From: Takakia lepidozioides
Taxonomy: Eukaryota; Streptophyta; Takakiopsida; Takakiales; Takakiaceae
Length of the DNA stretch: 64,000 bases
Reading direction: 5' to 3'
Assembly (NCBI GenBank): GCA_030704615.1
Contig: CM060733.1
Coordinates: forward strand, 46,004,001 to 46,068,000
A model generated the notes under the pieces. It was not told where the DNA came from. It saw nothing but the letters and a program-made list of their open reading frames with translations, and searched no databases. Shown piece after piece: positions 1 to 20,302 of the stretch (position 1 is its first letter; each line of letters starts with the position of its first letter). Made by a program: the position numbers and the translations under genes.

Positions 1-114
1 ATTTTCTTGTACTCTGCTTTCCTTTGTCACTTATGCTCTTTTGAGCTTTGCTTCTGTCTTTCTATGTGGGTGCATAGAACTTGACACCAACTTGGGAGGT
101 GCTGCACTGTGCAG

Positions 115-693
115 CCAAATTGCTACACAAAAATCATAACTGTGGAGGGGCAGAAAAAGGTGGTCATCTATTCAAAGCGTCAAATTTCAACTGGTGAGGA
201 GCTCACTTATGACTACAAGTTTCCTTTAGAGGAAAAGAAAATTCCCTGCCACTGTGGTGCAGCCAGGTATTACCCAAAATTCTGGGTATACTTATCATTG
301 GTCGAATGACTTTGTTTCTGTTGTGCCTGCCATCCGCTTCTCTTTCTCTGGTAAAAACAGCTTAATCTGGGCAGTTACCCTGGTTTCCAATAAGTAGCAG
401 TAATGTTCACTGATATCTCAGTAAGCCACCAGATGGGTGTTTTTAAAACCACTGTATGCCTTTTAAGCCACTCATTATTTTCCCAGTCGTTGAGTGGTTC
501 AACAGTATGAGTGCTAACTGGTTTTCTCTTTCAGTGGTTCTGCAATAGTATCTTTTCCTTGTGATTGTGAAACAGGTTGGCAAATTTGTTAGGCAGATAG
601 ACCAGTACAACATTTTGTTTGTCTTTTTGGTTATGGTATTGACTTTGGGGGAAGTCCTTGGACTGTGACAGATGTCGAGGCTCACTGAACTAG
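115..693 (+). CDS. SET1: SET1/COMPASS-type histone H3K4 methyltransferase, last two exons (5' part outside window)
   Basis: This is the C-terminal end of a histone-lysine methyltransferase that would methylate H3K4 in a COMPASS-like complex on chromatin. The exon at about 115-266 follows an AG acceptor and reads [12 protein letters not shown], then [22 protein letters not shown] and IPCHCG. That is the end of the SET domain, including the ELTYDY motif, plus the first cysteines of the post-SET zinc site. The first ORF runs into a GTATTA donor after the CHCGAA codons. A 22-nt terminal exon at 672-693 (acceptor GACAG) completes AR-CRGSLN-stop, the usual post-SET ending of SETD1/SET1 proteins. 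Spacing and wording match SETD1 proteins better than the trithorax/ATX group. The catalytic Asn-His motif lies in the previous exon, outside the window. Confidence 0.88.
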
Positions 694-1480
694 TGAAGCT
701 ATTTTTTTCCTCTGTGCTTTGCTGTAATCTGCAATCAAGATCGAGGTGGTTTGTGAAAAAGTAAGTCTTGAACAAGTAGTTGTGATTGAGAGAGAACTAT
801 CACTGGTCTGGGTTAAATGCAAATGGGCCTATGTTTATGGTTTACTGAGCATGAGTGGGCATATAGCCTTGCCAACTTGGGCTCCTAGGAGGAACCCAGT
901 GGAAGTTAGTGCCTGCAGATATCTGCCCCCCTCTTTGCAAATAGGTAAACAAAATTGTTCTTTCTTTGGTTTGCAGGTTATTAATTGGACATGAATCTTG
1001 ACCGTCAACAAATCGTTTTAACATTATGATTGTCATAAAGCATGATGTTGGGGAGCTATGAACTAAGCCCCTTTCTACTGCTGGGGAAATATGCCAAGCA
1101 TACCACATCGATGGACTAGGAGAACTCTATTTATTGTTGAGGTCAGAAGTGATAAGGACCTTCAAGGGGGAGGGAATCCTAGTTGGAAAGTTATTATGGC
1201 ACAATACAGACAAGATTTATGAGTAGAAAAAATAAAAATAAAAATTTGGCCACAACATGATGGAGGTACAAAAAATGGTTTTAACACACAAATTTTTATT
1301 CAATAGTAAGAGTTGGTTTGTAAGCATACTTTTGCTTCCCAAGACAACATCTTTGACTTGCTGCCCCTTGACTCCTTAAGGCAACAATTAGGCACCTCAA
1401 AGTACTTGGTATGGATAATCATCACCAAACAATAATGGTCGAAATTCTTAATAATAGAGGATCCCTTCTTAAGATGGCAA
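694..1480. other. Intergenic DNA after the SET1 gene
   Basis: Presumed 3' UTR and spacer. The short ORFs here show no recognisable family. An A-rich stretch lies near 1225-1250. I see no gene. Confidence 0.5.
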
Positions 1481-1489
1481 GTCTAAAAG

Positions 1490-1898
1490 ATGGTGGATAA
1501 GGATGAAAGAAAAATCAGGTTTAGAAAGGCGAGTAGACCTACCATGTGGGCTAAATTCAAACGAGTATTCATGAAACAATATATGCTAAAGGATTATGCA
1601 CACATGATGAAGGTGAGATTAATGAAGCTTAGTCAGGGAAGGATGTGTGGTAGACTACATGGTGAAATTCAATGAGTGTGCTTCATATTTCTATTCCTTG
1701 AAAGAGTCTAATCGGGTGGATTTCTTATTGACTGGGCTATATAAGGCAATCGGGTTTTTGGTTCAGGCATACAATCCAAAGACAGAGGCTGATGCATATA
1801 GATTAGCCATCAACTTTGAAAGTCAGCACATGGCGCATTTGGGCACAAGTTCAGCCACTGAGAGGAATTTCAAGCCAAAGTCAAGCAGTCACAATTTT
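1490..1898 (+). pseudogene. LTR-retrotransposon gag remnant, frameshifted
   Basis: Two overlapping frames together give a retrotransposon gag signature. The first (1490-1660) holds MWAKFKRVFMKQYM, then MMKVRLMKLSQG. The second (from about 1640) continues with VVDYMVKFNECASYF, then LTGLYKAIGFLV. The W-x2-F-x3-F-x2-Y pattern, the LMKLSQG block and the V-x-D-Y-x3-F block are those of the plant Retrotrans_gag family (PF03732). One frameshift near 1640 separates the halves. No zinc knuckle, pol or LTR was found nearby, so this is a decayed fragment. Confidence 0.6.
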
Positions 1899-1901
1899 TA
1901 A

Positions 1902-3020
1902 TCTTAAAACTTTGCAAATAAGTGCAAGCTGCAGTTGGAGGAGGTTGGGACCAGCACCATTTTACTACCCAATGGAGATAAAAGATCTACCAACAGCATG
2001 AGTTTGGAGGTCCCTATCATGATGCAGGGGGTCACTACTGAGGTGATATAACTTGTCGTATTGTCAACTTCGCACCCATGTGTTCCACGAGTGGAAACTC
2101 TCAGGACTTACCAACCCCTGGTGTACCCCTGTATATCACTGATATCCATGTAGGATTGAATTGAAAGTACTCCACTTTCGCCTCCAAAAGGCTTTGGAAG
2201 TAGGGTCTGGAGAATAATAGTGTGGAGAAAATGTCAAGGTTTAAGCCAAAATACACCATGAGGCGACGTAATGACGTAGTTGGCAACTGCATTGATAATT
2301 TCTGCTTTTATCTAGGGTTCTAATAAGCAACGCACGAACTGAGTCATGAGTCGTGGGATGTGTGTCCGCCAATTGTTGATGTGGTAATAACACTAGAAGA
2401 CATGTGTACAACAAACGACACACTAATGCCGTAAATTAATGAAGGACTGCTCACATGTCCTAATCCTAACGCATGTAACACCGCGTTGAAATTTGGAGAG
2501 TAAAGACTTCTCAAAACCTACCAAATGGCAGGAAGACTGCCACCGTATCGGAAGAGCAAATCAAGCAGCCTAAGCAAGTGAAAAAAGTTTCAAACGCAGT
2601 TGTAAAGCATCATCTGTAACTTGAAGGACAACATCAACCTATGGATTATGAAGAGGAGCAAACCTCAAAAGAGGGTTGGAGTATATCACAAAAGTTCCTG
2701 GCTCCAAGGAAGCTAGAAGCAGATGTGAGAAACCTAAGATTAAAGTTAATGGTAAGCTAACTGAGGTGGCCTTTAGCATAAAAAAGCTCATCCATTCTCA
2801 ACCTTGTTTTGAGTTCCAATGGAGCATTCTATTTGCAAACAACAAAAAACTTTCTAGACTCTCAGTGACTCTCTCCGAACCCAAGGTCGAGCAAGTCACA
2901 AGCATCCAAGTATTGAAGAGAAAGCAAACAAGACTGTAATCTGGTGTGAAGTCGGTTGTGTTTTTGTTGTGACTGGACCTTTCCTGTGTCAAAACATTCT
3001 CGCTAGATATCTGAAGGTCC
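1902..3020. other. Anonymous spacer
   Basis: Only short ORFs without recognisable motifs, one of them lysine-rich (2676-2939, +). Its repetitive composition suggests transposon-derived DNA, but nothing specific can be assigned. Confidence 0.35.
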
Positions 3021-3027
3021 ATTTCTC

Positions 3028-3300
3028 TTGTGTGTGCTTGTACAAGTTCGTATATCAGTCAGTGGGAATCCGAAGGCCCCCAAGTCGAAAAAGATTTCCA
3101 AAGACATAATGAACAAACTCCGTCGTACTTACGGGGTCAAAGAATTCAAGGGAAAGTATGGCGCCTATGATAGGGAAAAGAGCCTACTTATTAGTGGACC
3201 ACTCAATTTCAACGACCAAGTGTTTCCAATGGTCCTCGATGACGAACGTCGCCCTTCCTTCAGGTTAGTCAATGCGGAAAGGATTAAGGGTTTTGTCCTT
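3028..3300 (+). other. Unrecognised open segment, about 85 residues
   Basis: An open + frame with protein-like composition: a basic start (KAPKSKKISKDIMNKLRRTYG), then KGKYGAYDREKSLLISGP and FNDQVFPMVLDDERRPSFRL. It ends near a possible donor after position 3262. I do not recognise the family. It could be one exon of a host gene or a piece of a transposon protein. Neither flank supplies a partner exon I can identify. Confidence 0.25.
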
Positions 3301-3381
3301 GTCATGCATAATGACACCAATTCTCTGACATGGTTTTTGTGGTTGTCTTGGGGGTTTGGTGTGAAGGCTTGGAGATCGTAG

Positions 3382-5140
3382 GGAACACTTGGCTGTTGAA
3401 AGTGAGAGGACCACTAGTAAACAAACTCTTCTCCCTATCCTAAGCACGATGCCTTTCCCCTAAATTCTTTGGTGTGAAGGCCTAGAGACCCTAAACTTAG
3501 TTATGGGTGTGCTTGGGCAAAGTTGGTTGTTTTGTTTTTTATTTCAAAGCTATCAAGACCGGGCTATGGGGATAAAGGGAGGCCGGTGAAGTTGGAGTGC
3601 AACTACTTCGAAACCAAATTGACCAACCAAGAGGACGTCTACCACTGGACGTCCTATCATATTGACCTCAAACCCTAACGACTAAACCCCAAAGATCTTA
3701 AGCTCTTTCCCATAGAACTTCCGAGCTAGATACTCCAGCAACCACAAAAATTCATCAAGATCGTTAGGCTCTAAATCAGAGAGATTACCGGGCATGTTCT
3801 GTGTGCATTTCTTTCCTATGCTTTAACTACTTGATGGCAGCAAGAGTTATGAGGAAGAGCACAAAATGAAAAAGATAAAAAAGCCCTAGGGAGAGAGGAG
3901 CACCTGAAGGCTTGCTAGTCCGGATAAGTTCCCTCGAAGTGAGTGTGATCTGGTCCAAGAACTAATCTTGAAAATACTCCATTCGCTCCTCCTCAGTCAC
4001 TTTGAGGAGAGCAACGTTGAGTCCTTACCAAAAAGAAGCTGCTTCAGCATTTGCCTCGCCTCTTTCCAATTATGGACCGGTTTCATCGCACTTTCGGCTA
4101 GAGCCTCTTCAGTTGGAGTCTCAGTCTCAGGCTTCTTTTTTTCATCTTTTTTCTCTTGGGCGCACCCTCGAGAGTGGCTTCCACCTGTGTTCAACTCTAT
4201 GCCTTCGACCACCACCTTTGCAATTTCAGTAGCCTCCTGAGACTCTTGGTTGTTGCGTCTTCTTGCCTTTTCTTCCCATGCATGCACTTCCCCTGAACCC
4301 CACAACTTCTCTGTCCACAATTTCACAAGACGATCGACGTCTAAACGGTCACCACAGACTACAGTCATCAACAAGAACACATCCGTCTGCACACACACAA
4401 ACACTGAAGGCTGTGTATACTTGCTCCTGCTGATTCGCGATGGCCGCACCTTCGAAAAGACACTCCCAAACCCTAAACCCGGCAAATAAACGAGCCCTGC
4501 GCTCACTAGGGTCAAGTTACCTCCCCATGCTTTTGCTACTTAACTCACAAAGTACTCGGTTGAGCAACCTGCGAAGCTCAAAGAATCTGCCATACTAAAG
4601 CACCTGCCAACAACATATACAAATTCAGACGATGATTTGTCAGTTCAATTCCGACTGGTGATCGATTGGGACAATTCAGCCTGCTGATCAACTACAGACA
4701 ATTATGATGAATTTCGGGAGCGTTCTGCTTAAAAATCATGTTAGTTGAGATGTGACGAGACAAGGAGAAAAGAGACAGAAATTACCGAGTACCTGAACAA
4801 AAGTCTTGGTTTGAAAGGTTAAGTACCGAATGTTGATTGTCAACAACAAGCCATCAAGTAAGGCGAAAGAGTCTGATGGGTACTCTCAGTGGAGATCTGC
4901 GCAGGCGTCCGAGATTAGACAGAAGAAGCTTGGTCTTAGATTAGGAGGATAAAACAGGTTTAGGTCTGATTGTGTTAGGTCGACACCCTTTTCAAAAGGG
5001 GAGCAAAGTTGTGTTCCCCTCTCATTCTTTCTTCCTTGCTGGAGTCTATTGACACTGGGACTGGAAGGGGTGATGCAGGAGAGATTGCGAGGGTGCAGGC
5101 TGATTTGATCGTTGAGTTGCAGGAGGTGGAGGTGGTAAGA
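3382..5140. other. Spacer upstream of PRP16, with one antisense ORF
   Basis: The longest ORF is on the minus strand at 3997-4515 (172 codons), with a charged E/K-rich second half. No family is recognised and it may be transposon-derived. The last few hundred bases before 5141 should hold the PRP16 promoter and 5' UTR. No TATA box stands out. Confidence 0.3.
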
Positions 5141-13947
<8,807 letters not shown>

Positions 13948-14760
13948 AAAGAGGGATGCATTGGTTGTGATGTATAAATTGATTGTTTATTGGCTGTACA
14001 AGCATTTTAGACAGCATTTTCCAAGGTCGTCTGTGCAACTGAAGTCTCTGTTGTTAGTACTGTCACTGTAGTTGGGAATCCTGATAATTATTTTGCTGTA
14101 TCTACAGCTTTACACCTTAGGCCATGAAGGAAAGATTTTGCATCACTTTTCAAAGGTCACCCTCGACTGTCACAGGCACTGCTGTGTGTTCTTTGGATTT
14201 TCAGGGGCATTTGCCTGGAGGATTGAGTTTGCAGTTGCACCCTGTTGCAGCCACTTGGGCTCCACATGACAGCTTTACTAACCCTCAATGAGCATTTCAA
14301 ATTCAACCAGTCAAGGCACCAAACAAGCAGAATGTCTAGTATGCGTGTCCTCTTATGGGGCAGCTCTCATTAGTCTGCTCTTGACCCGCATCCCAGTTCA
14401 GAATGGGGTTTGCCTACAGAAAGGGATCCCATACACAGCAAACTTCTTCTTGTTCTGTGCAGAACAATATGAATGGATTGGATTGTTATCATCTTTCTTG
14501 AACTCATTACAAACACAGTTGCTGGAGTAAAAGACCTCAAGTGATGAATTTCGATCCAACAAATGGACAGGCTCCACTGAAACTGTCTGTCTTCCTGGGT
14601 AGATTCCTCGGTAGAGACTTGGGCTGGGCTTAAACACTGGGGCGAAGTGTTTGAATACTTGGCGGCTGCCTTAGATCCTCAATCTACTGATTTCCCTCAG
14701 GGAAGAAGTAGAGAGGAAGGAGGGTTATGTGTGTAAAGCCTCTCATTTTTTGAATAATTG
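13948..14760. other. PRP16 3' UTR and spacer
   Basis: No coding family recognised. The first part should be the PRP16 3' UTR. No clear poly(A) signal can be assigned by eye. Confidence 0.4.
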
Positions 14761-15745
14761 GGAATTTAAGGCGCCAGGCAGAGGGCCCATGCACGGACGT
14801 CGGGCGCCCCCGCGACCACCCGGAGGGACCGGGTTTGCTCGCAGGTCGGGTCTGTTGGCAGGTCGGGTCTGTTGACGGTCGGGTCAGGTCCGCTCACCGC
14901 TCACTGCTCGCAGGTCGGGTCTCCTCGCGGGTCTTGGGTCCAACTGAATGGTCTACTCGTCGCGCCTGGTCTGCTCGTCGTGCCGCAGCCCGCTCGCGGG
15001 ACTTAGAAATTTTTGCGGGAAGACTCGCCCATCAAAAAAAAGGTCATTAATACACATGCAGCGCTAGCCGAAACCATCATTAATACACATTTGGCGCAAC
15101 CAAATTTGAACTCACAATCTCATAGGTGCAACTCTGTGCACCCAACCACCACACTACCCACTGCTTGCTAATACCCCAACATTTTTTTTCTCTTAACCTA
15201 GAAAACAGCCGCAGTCAACCCCAATGCCGCCTAGGGTCAGGGCCTGCGGACCCTACCTCGCGACAGACCCACCCGAGCTGAGTCTCGCCTAGGGTCAAGG
15301 CCTGTGGACCCTACCTAGCGGCAGACCCACCCGGGCCGAGTCTCGCGGCAGACCATACCTGGGGCAGACTGTCGCGGCCCTTTGCCTTGAGGGCAGGGGG
15401 TCGGGTCGCAGAGGGGCTGCCCCTGTGGTGGGGGCGGTGGCAGCAATAGGTACGGGGGGCTGAAGCAACCTCAAGTGCCCAAGGCACTCGAGGAGGCGGA
15501 GGCACTCACTAGGTGGAGCCCCGCACACCAGGTTGCGGTGGGGGTGGCTCCACAAGGGGTGGTGGTAGCTTAGTGGGACTTAGTGGGGGTGGCATAGGAC
15601 TCACCATGGGGGCGGAGACCTTGTGGTGGGAGTCGTGGGGAGTCTTGGGACTCATCACGGTCCAAGTGGACCGTGGTGGGTGGGCCAAGACTCACCGCGA
15701 CTCATCACCGGGAATCAAGGGTTTTCGTGGTGGTTCGCCATAAAA
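14760..15745. repeat. GC-rich low-complexity tract with short tandem motifs
   Basis: A sharp change to GC-rich sequence. The motif GCAGGTCGGGTCTG and variants recur at 14840-14940. The block CCTAGGGTCAGGGCCTG...GACCCTACC occurs twice (about 15225-15265 and 15285-15315). GGTGG-rich repeats follow at 15520-15740. The ORFs here only follow composition. It is probably transposon-derived. Confidence 0.5.
15040..15180 (-). mobile_element. Possible tRNA-derived SINE fragment
   Basis: Read on the minus strand, GTGGTGGTTGGGTGC (A-box-like) is followed about 35 nt later by GAGTTCAAATTTGG (B-box-like), the arrangement of a tRNA-derived SINE head. A T-run lies at the far end (about 15035-15043). The B-box is imperfect, so confidence is limited. 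Confidence 0.35.
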
Positions 15746-16108
15746 TGGTGGTGTTGTTTGTGAAACCCCCGCGGACAGTCACAGAAGTATATATGGGAAG
15801 CAGTAACCCCGAGAACGGTGCAAGCCCGTTGGTGTCCAAAAACTAGTGAGTAAGCGTGCGAGCCGGAAAACGACCAAGGTGTGGGGAGCTATTCCGGATT
15901 GCCATCGACCAAAAGGAATTTCCACTAGGCCCAAATTGGGAGAGGGTCTAGTGGAGGAGTAAAGGGGGACCGTTATGCCCCGGTGAGCAACCGAAGCTCC
16001 GAGTTGGCCCAGCGGCCAGTTTGGGAGTTAGGCGCGCGCATGAAGTGAGTAACTATGACTTGAAGGGGAGCTTACAGAAGTGAGGTGCGCGACACTTGGT
16101 ATCAGAGC
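15745..16108 (+). mobile_element. LTR-like segment ending in a plant tRNA-Met primer-binding site
   Basis: Positions 16097-16108 read TGGTATCAGAGC, the exact complement of the 3' end of plant initiator tRNA-Met and the standard primer-binding site of many plant LTR elements. It directly follows a segment ending ...GCGACACT, so the preceding 300-350 bp is a plausible 5' LTR. No gag or pol follows: the next bases start a 300-bp module and then a MULE fragment. This is therefore a broken element. The left LTR border is not defined. Confidence 0.55.
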
Positions 16109-16109
16109 T

Positions 16110-16411
16110 TACAAGCACGAGCTCACAAATCTGAAGCATAAACTCATGCATATATAACCTCATCACTCAAATACAAGTCAAGCCAAGTGCACCCCACGCC
16201 ATTGGGAATCCACACTACGGCGCCATAGCTAGGCGCGGTGAGGCTCAACTCGAGAAAGATGAGCCTCCCGCGCTTGCCATGAAGATAACCACTCCAGGGC
16301 CTAAATCTACCTTGATCCCTGGATTGACACTTGGGCCAATCCCAAATGTCAATATGTAAAAAGCTAGCTATTTCCTAGCTAGTTTCACACTAGTGGTAAA
16401 ATAACTTGACA
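16110..16411 (-). mobile_element. About 300-bp dispersed module, copy 1 (starts TGTCAAGTTA on minus strand)
   Basis: Nearly identical to 62055-62355 and clearly related to 50993-51323. On the minus strand it starts TGTCAAGTTATTTTACC and contains the hairpin CTAGCTA-TTTCC-TAGCTAG shortly after the start. It interrupts the MULE transposase frame, which ends exactly where TGTCAAG begins. It could be a solo LTR (TG start), a TRIM or a MITE. Target-site duplications could not be found by eye. Confidence 0.6.
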
Positions 16412-17522
16412 TTGATTTCTGCGTCTGCATCGTCGACAACAAAAGCATTTGGCCTCCAATCTGGTTTGTTCTGAAGAAGTCGGTCGCGAAGACGTTTCAT
16501 CCAGGAGCTCAAGTCAGTCGTTTTATTTCTCGCTGATATAATATAAGCAACAGGTATGCCGTTGAGCCATTCGTCGAACACCATCATGGTATACATTGGG
16601 AACTGCAATGTCGCAATGGTACAAAAATGAATAAGGTGAGTGTTGTAATATTGGAAACAGTTGCATGACACTCATATTTTAGAATGCAATGAAAGGTAAA
16701 GGGTGACACAAATACCTTATTTTCGTTGGTCCCAAATGTTGCATCGCAGGATACCACACGGTTGTGTCCCAGGTCGATCATTTTCTGTTTTTGCCACTCC
16801 GTTTGTATTTCAATCACGAACTTCAAATCACCCGCCACTGGTGCTGTCTCTTCATGGTAGAAGAAGACGCTTTCAGGATTGCTATCGACCCACATATGTA
16901 CATTTTGTGTATCATCTGGATGTTTTTTGTAACTCTCAATCGCAAGCTTGTCGGCAATGTTTCTCACGTCGTACTCGAATAAGAAACAATCGCGACTCCA
17001 CTCCATGCCTGGCTGAGTTGCACAAGCTTCCTGGAGTTGTTGAGTGTGTTGTGTCATAATCATAGCTGGAGATAGGCCACTGCGAAGACTATCGACGATC
17101 CACTGTTTCATATCTTGGCTGAGACGAGGGGCATGCACGAATTGTGTGAAATGGGAAGAGGGGTCAGCTGAACCATGACATGGCTTTCTTTTTGCATCCA
17201 CATGCTGTTTCTGGAAGTATGTGATGATTGCCAACTCTGGATCTAGAAAACACCGGCCAACTTTGAAGCTATACGTACACCCACGTTTGTATGACTCTCC
17301 GAAATCCGCTGCCTTATGTCTGATTCGCTTGACTGGTTTTTGATTATCAGAGGCTGCTATCGGTTTTTCTTTCTTCTTCACAATCGGCGGGTCCGTACGC
17401 CTATCTACCGGGCCGTAGCAGCAGTGGTACCTACAAAGAAAGTATACAAAGCGAGGAGGGTTATCGCCAGATACGACTTTGCTAGGCCAGCAGAAAGAAG
17501 TGGGGCTGGGAATGTTATACAA
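16412..17522 (-). pseudogene. MULE-type transposase fragment, truncated at its 3' end
   Basis: Minus-strand coding in two exons (about 17522-16714 and 16602-16412). Landmarks are an N-terminal Cys/His-rich part; a block with HMWVDSNPESVFFYHEE; then DLGHNRVVSCDATFGTNENK, ending at a GTATTT donor; and after an acceptor FPMYTMMVFDEW, with VVDDADAEI at the end. Asp in SCDATFGTN and Asp in VVDDADAEI fit the first two catalytic positions of MULE transposases (PF10551 type). The rest, including any SWIM domain, is removed by the module at 16110-16411. Confidence 0.75.
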
Positions 17523-18199
17523 CCCTCGTAAGTGACTTACTTATGCCACTGACGATAACTGTTTGCACGCGTTGTTGTCAGATCTGACAACTTACGGTAC
17601 CTTCGATCTTGAGCATAAAATTGGGTCTTCCCATCCACTCTACTCCTTTCTCCCTCCAGAAAATTAGGAATGCGAGACCATGGAACGACAGCTACTTTGA
17701 TGGATATCCGTTTCCCTTTTCCCTGGGAAACCTGGCGTATCCAACGGAGGTTTGTGTGATTGAAAAGCCCGTCTATGGGCAGCTGTAAGATGCATTTCAA
17801 ATGAGATATCAAATGCTGCAAATGACAGAGTTCTCCCGCCTCGTTTTTCAAACCTTTTGATTCCAATGTTGCTTTGCATTCCTCGTCTAGCATCTTCGCG
17901 GCAGCACACGCCATTACCGGCAACAGTACCACCAATACAATACAAATCGCAGAACATACACGGGCAACGCAACGGAGCCCTCGGGACCGCACGACGTCTG
18001 CGCACCTGGTGAAAATGACGCACGATGATGGAGTTATACGTGGGTTTTAATGTCACCGAATCGTGTAACCCAGGTTTGAATTCAAAATATCTAACACCTC
18101 TCAGAGTCTGCCAATTTTTGCCGGACACCAAGGGGCTACACGGACAGAGGTGACATGCGTTGGGGATAAAAGATGGGGTGACACGAGCTAGGAGTGACA

Positions 18200-19995
18200 C
18201 GATCGGGGATTACACGGAGGGGATTGACACGTATCGGGATTACATGGTGGACAATGTGAGAGTTACACAATGCGGGTTACACGAGGCGGAGTTACAAGGG
18301 CTGACGTGTAGAGGGTTACAGGGATGATGGGTTTACACGAGGAACTGGAGTTACACGGAGAGGGGTACATGGGATAACATGATACAAGCTTGCATTGGGG
18401 TTACACGATGCTGGTTACATATGGTGGGGATTACATGGGATCACATAATGGGAGGGTTACATGATGCGGGATAACATGGAGTGAGGGTTACACCCCGCGG
18501 AGTAACAGAGGGTTACATGGGGTACAAAGGGTTACAGAGAGTCATGGGGTTACATGGGTTACGGAGGGTTACATGGGTTATAGAGGGTCACAGAGGTTAC
18601 ATAGGGGTGAAGGTGACACTCTGCGGTGTTACAGAGGGTTACATGGTGGTGAGTGTTACAGAGGGTCACAGAGGGTTACATGGGTTACAAAAGGTTACAG
18701 AGGGTTACATGGAGTGAGGGTTACATAGGGGTGAGGGTGATACTCTGCGGTGTTACAGAGGGATACACATGTTACAGAGGGTTACATGGTGGTGAGGGTT
18801 ACAGAGGATCACAGAGGGTTACATGGGGATGAGGGTGACACTCTGCGGTGTTACAGAGGGTTATATGGTGATGAGGGTTACACCTGGTGAGGGTTACAGA
18901 GTGTTGTTACAGATGGTTACATGGGTTACAGAGGATTACATGGTGGTGAGGGTTACACCTGGTGAGGGTTATAGAGGGTCACAGAGGGTTACATGGAGTG
19001 AGGGTTAAATGGGGGTGAGGGTGACACTCTGCGGTGTTACAGAGGGTTACATGGTGGTGAGGGTTACAGAGGGTTACATGGAGTGAGGGTTACATAGGGG
19101 TGAGGGTGACACTCAGCGGTGTTACAGAGGGTTACATGGTGGTGAGGGTTACAGGGGATTAGAGGGGGTTACAGGTGAGGGTTACAGAGGGTTATGGGGT
19201 TACATGGGTTAAGATTACATGGGTTGCAAAATTTTATAGAGGATTACATGGAGTGAGGGTTACATAGGGGTGGGGTGACACTCTACGGTGTTACAGAGGG
19301 ATACACGGGTTACAGAGGGTTACATGGTGGTGAGGGTTACACCTGGTGAGGGTTACAGAGGGTCACAGAGGGTTACATGGAGTGAGGGTTACATGGGGGT
19401 AAGGGTGACACTCTACGGTGTTACAGAGGGTTACATGGGTTACAGAGGGTTACATGGTGGTGAGGGTTACACCTGATGAGGGTTACAGAGGGTTACATAG
19501 GGATTAGGGTGACACTCTGCGGTGTTATAGAGGGTTACATGGTGGTGAGGGTTATAGAGGGTTACAGAGGGTTACATGGAGTGAGGGTTACATGGGGGTG
19601 AGGGTGACACTGCGGTGTTACAGAGGGTTACACCTGGTGAGGGTTACAGAGGGTTACATGGAGTGAGGTTACATAGGGGTGAGGGTGACACTCTGTGGTG
19701 GGATTACATGGGTTACAGAGGGTTACTTGGTGGTGAGGGTCACAGGGGTTACAGGTGAGGGTTACATGTTGAGGGTTACAGAGGGTCATGGGGTTACAGC
19801 GGGTTATATGGGTTAAGAAGGTCAGAGAGGATTACATGGGCTACAAAGTTTTATAGAGGGTTACATGGAATGAGGGTTACATAGGGGTGGGGGTGACACT
19901 CTGCGGTGTTACATAGGGTTACACCTGGTGAGGGTTACATAGGGTCATGGGGTTACATGGGTTACAGGGGGTTACATGGTGGTTAGTGGTTACAA
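18200..19995 (+). repeat. GGGTTACA minisatellite, about 1.8 kb
   Basis: Dominated by variants of GAGGGTTACA and GGGTTACATGG, with an embedded longer cassette containing GTGACACTCTGCGGTGTTACAGAGGG that recurs roughly every 80-180 bp (about 18615, 18740, 18835, 19020, 19105, 19265, 19405, 19510, 19605, 19685, 19885). The motif is already visible in degenerate form from about 18040. Several ORFs of 60-78 codons encoding RVTEGYMG-like repeats are by-products. Confidence 0.92.
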
Positions 19996-20302
19996 GCGGA
20001 CTGGTGTCGTAGAACGACGACGCCCCCACGACATGCCGGGGGCGACGACGCCGATGGGATGATTGCGGGGGTGGGGAGGGATTGACCAAGCCCAGCCGGC
20101 TGCCTTTCGATGGCTGCCGGAGGCGGAGAACCGGCGGTACGGGGTGTCAGGGCTGGACCGTCCTGACGCGCTCGCATTAAGTTCTTACATTATTCCTATT
20201 ATCTTCCGTGTGTAAATCTATTTTGATACTGGAGGAATTGGGGGAAAAGGATCTGGCAGCTAGCAAGGCAGCGGAGAGGGAAGGAGAGCGAAGGAAGGAG
20301 AT
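19996..20302. other. GC-rich spacer upstream of the small gene
   Basis: The first half is GC-rich (CGACGCC, GGCGGAG). The second half is the presumed 5' region of the gene starting at 20303. No feature stands out. Confidence 0.35.

Noticed and set aside
18481-19476. ORFs encoding RVTEGYMG-type repeats
   Set aside because: By-products of the GGGTTACA minisatellite; no start context, no conservation pattern.
18200-19995. Interstitial telomere
   Set aside because: GGGTTACA resembles but does not equal the plant telomere word TTTAGGG, and the array has a longer cassette structure.
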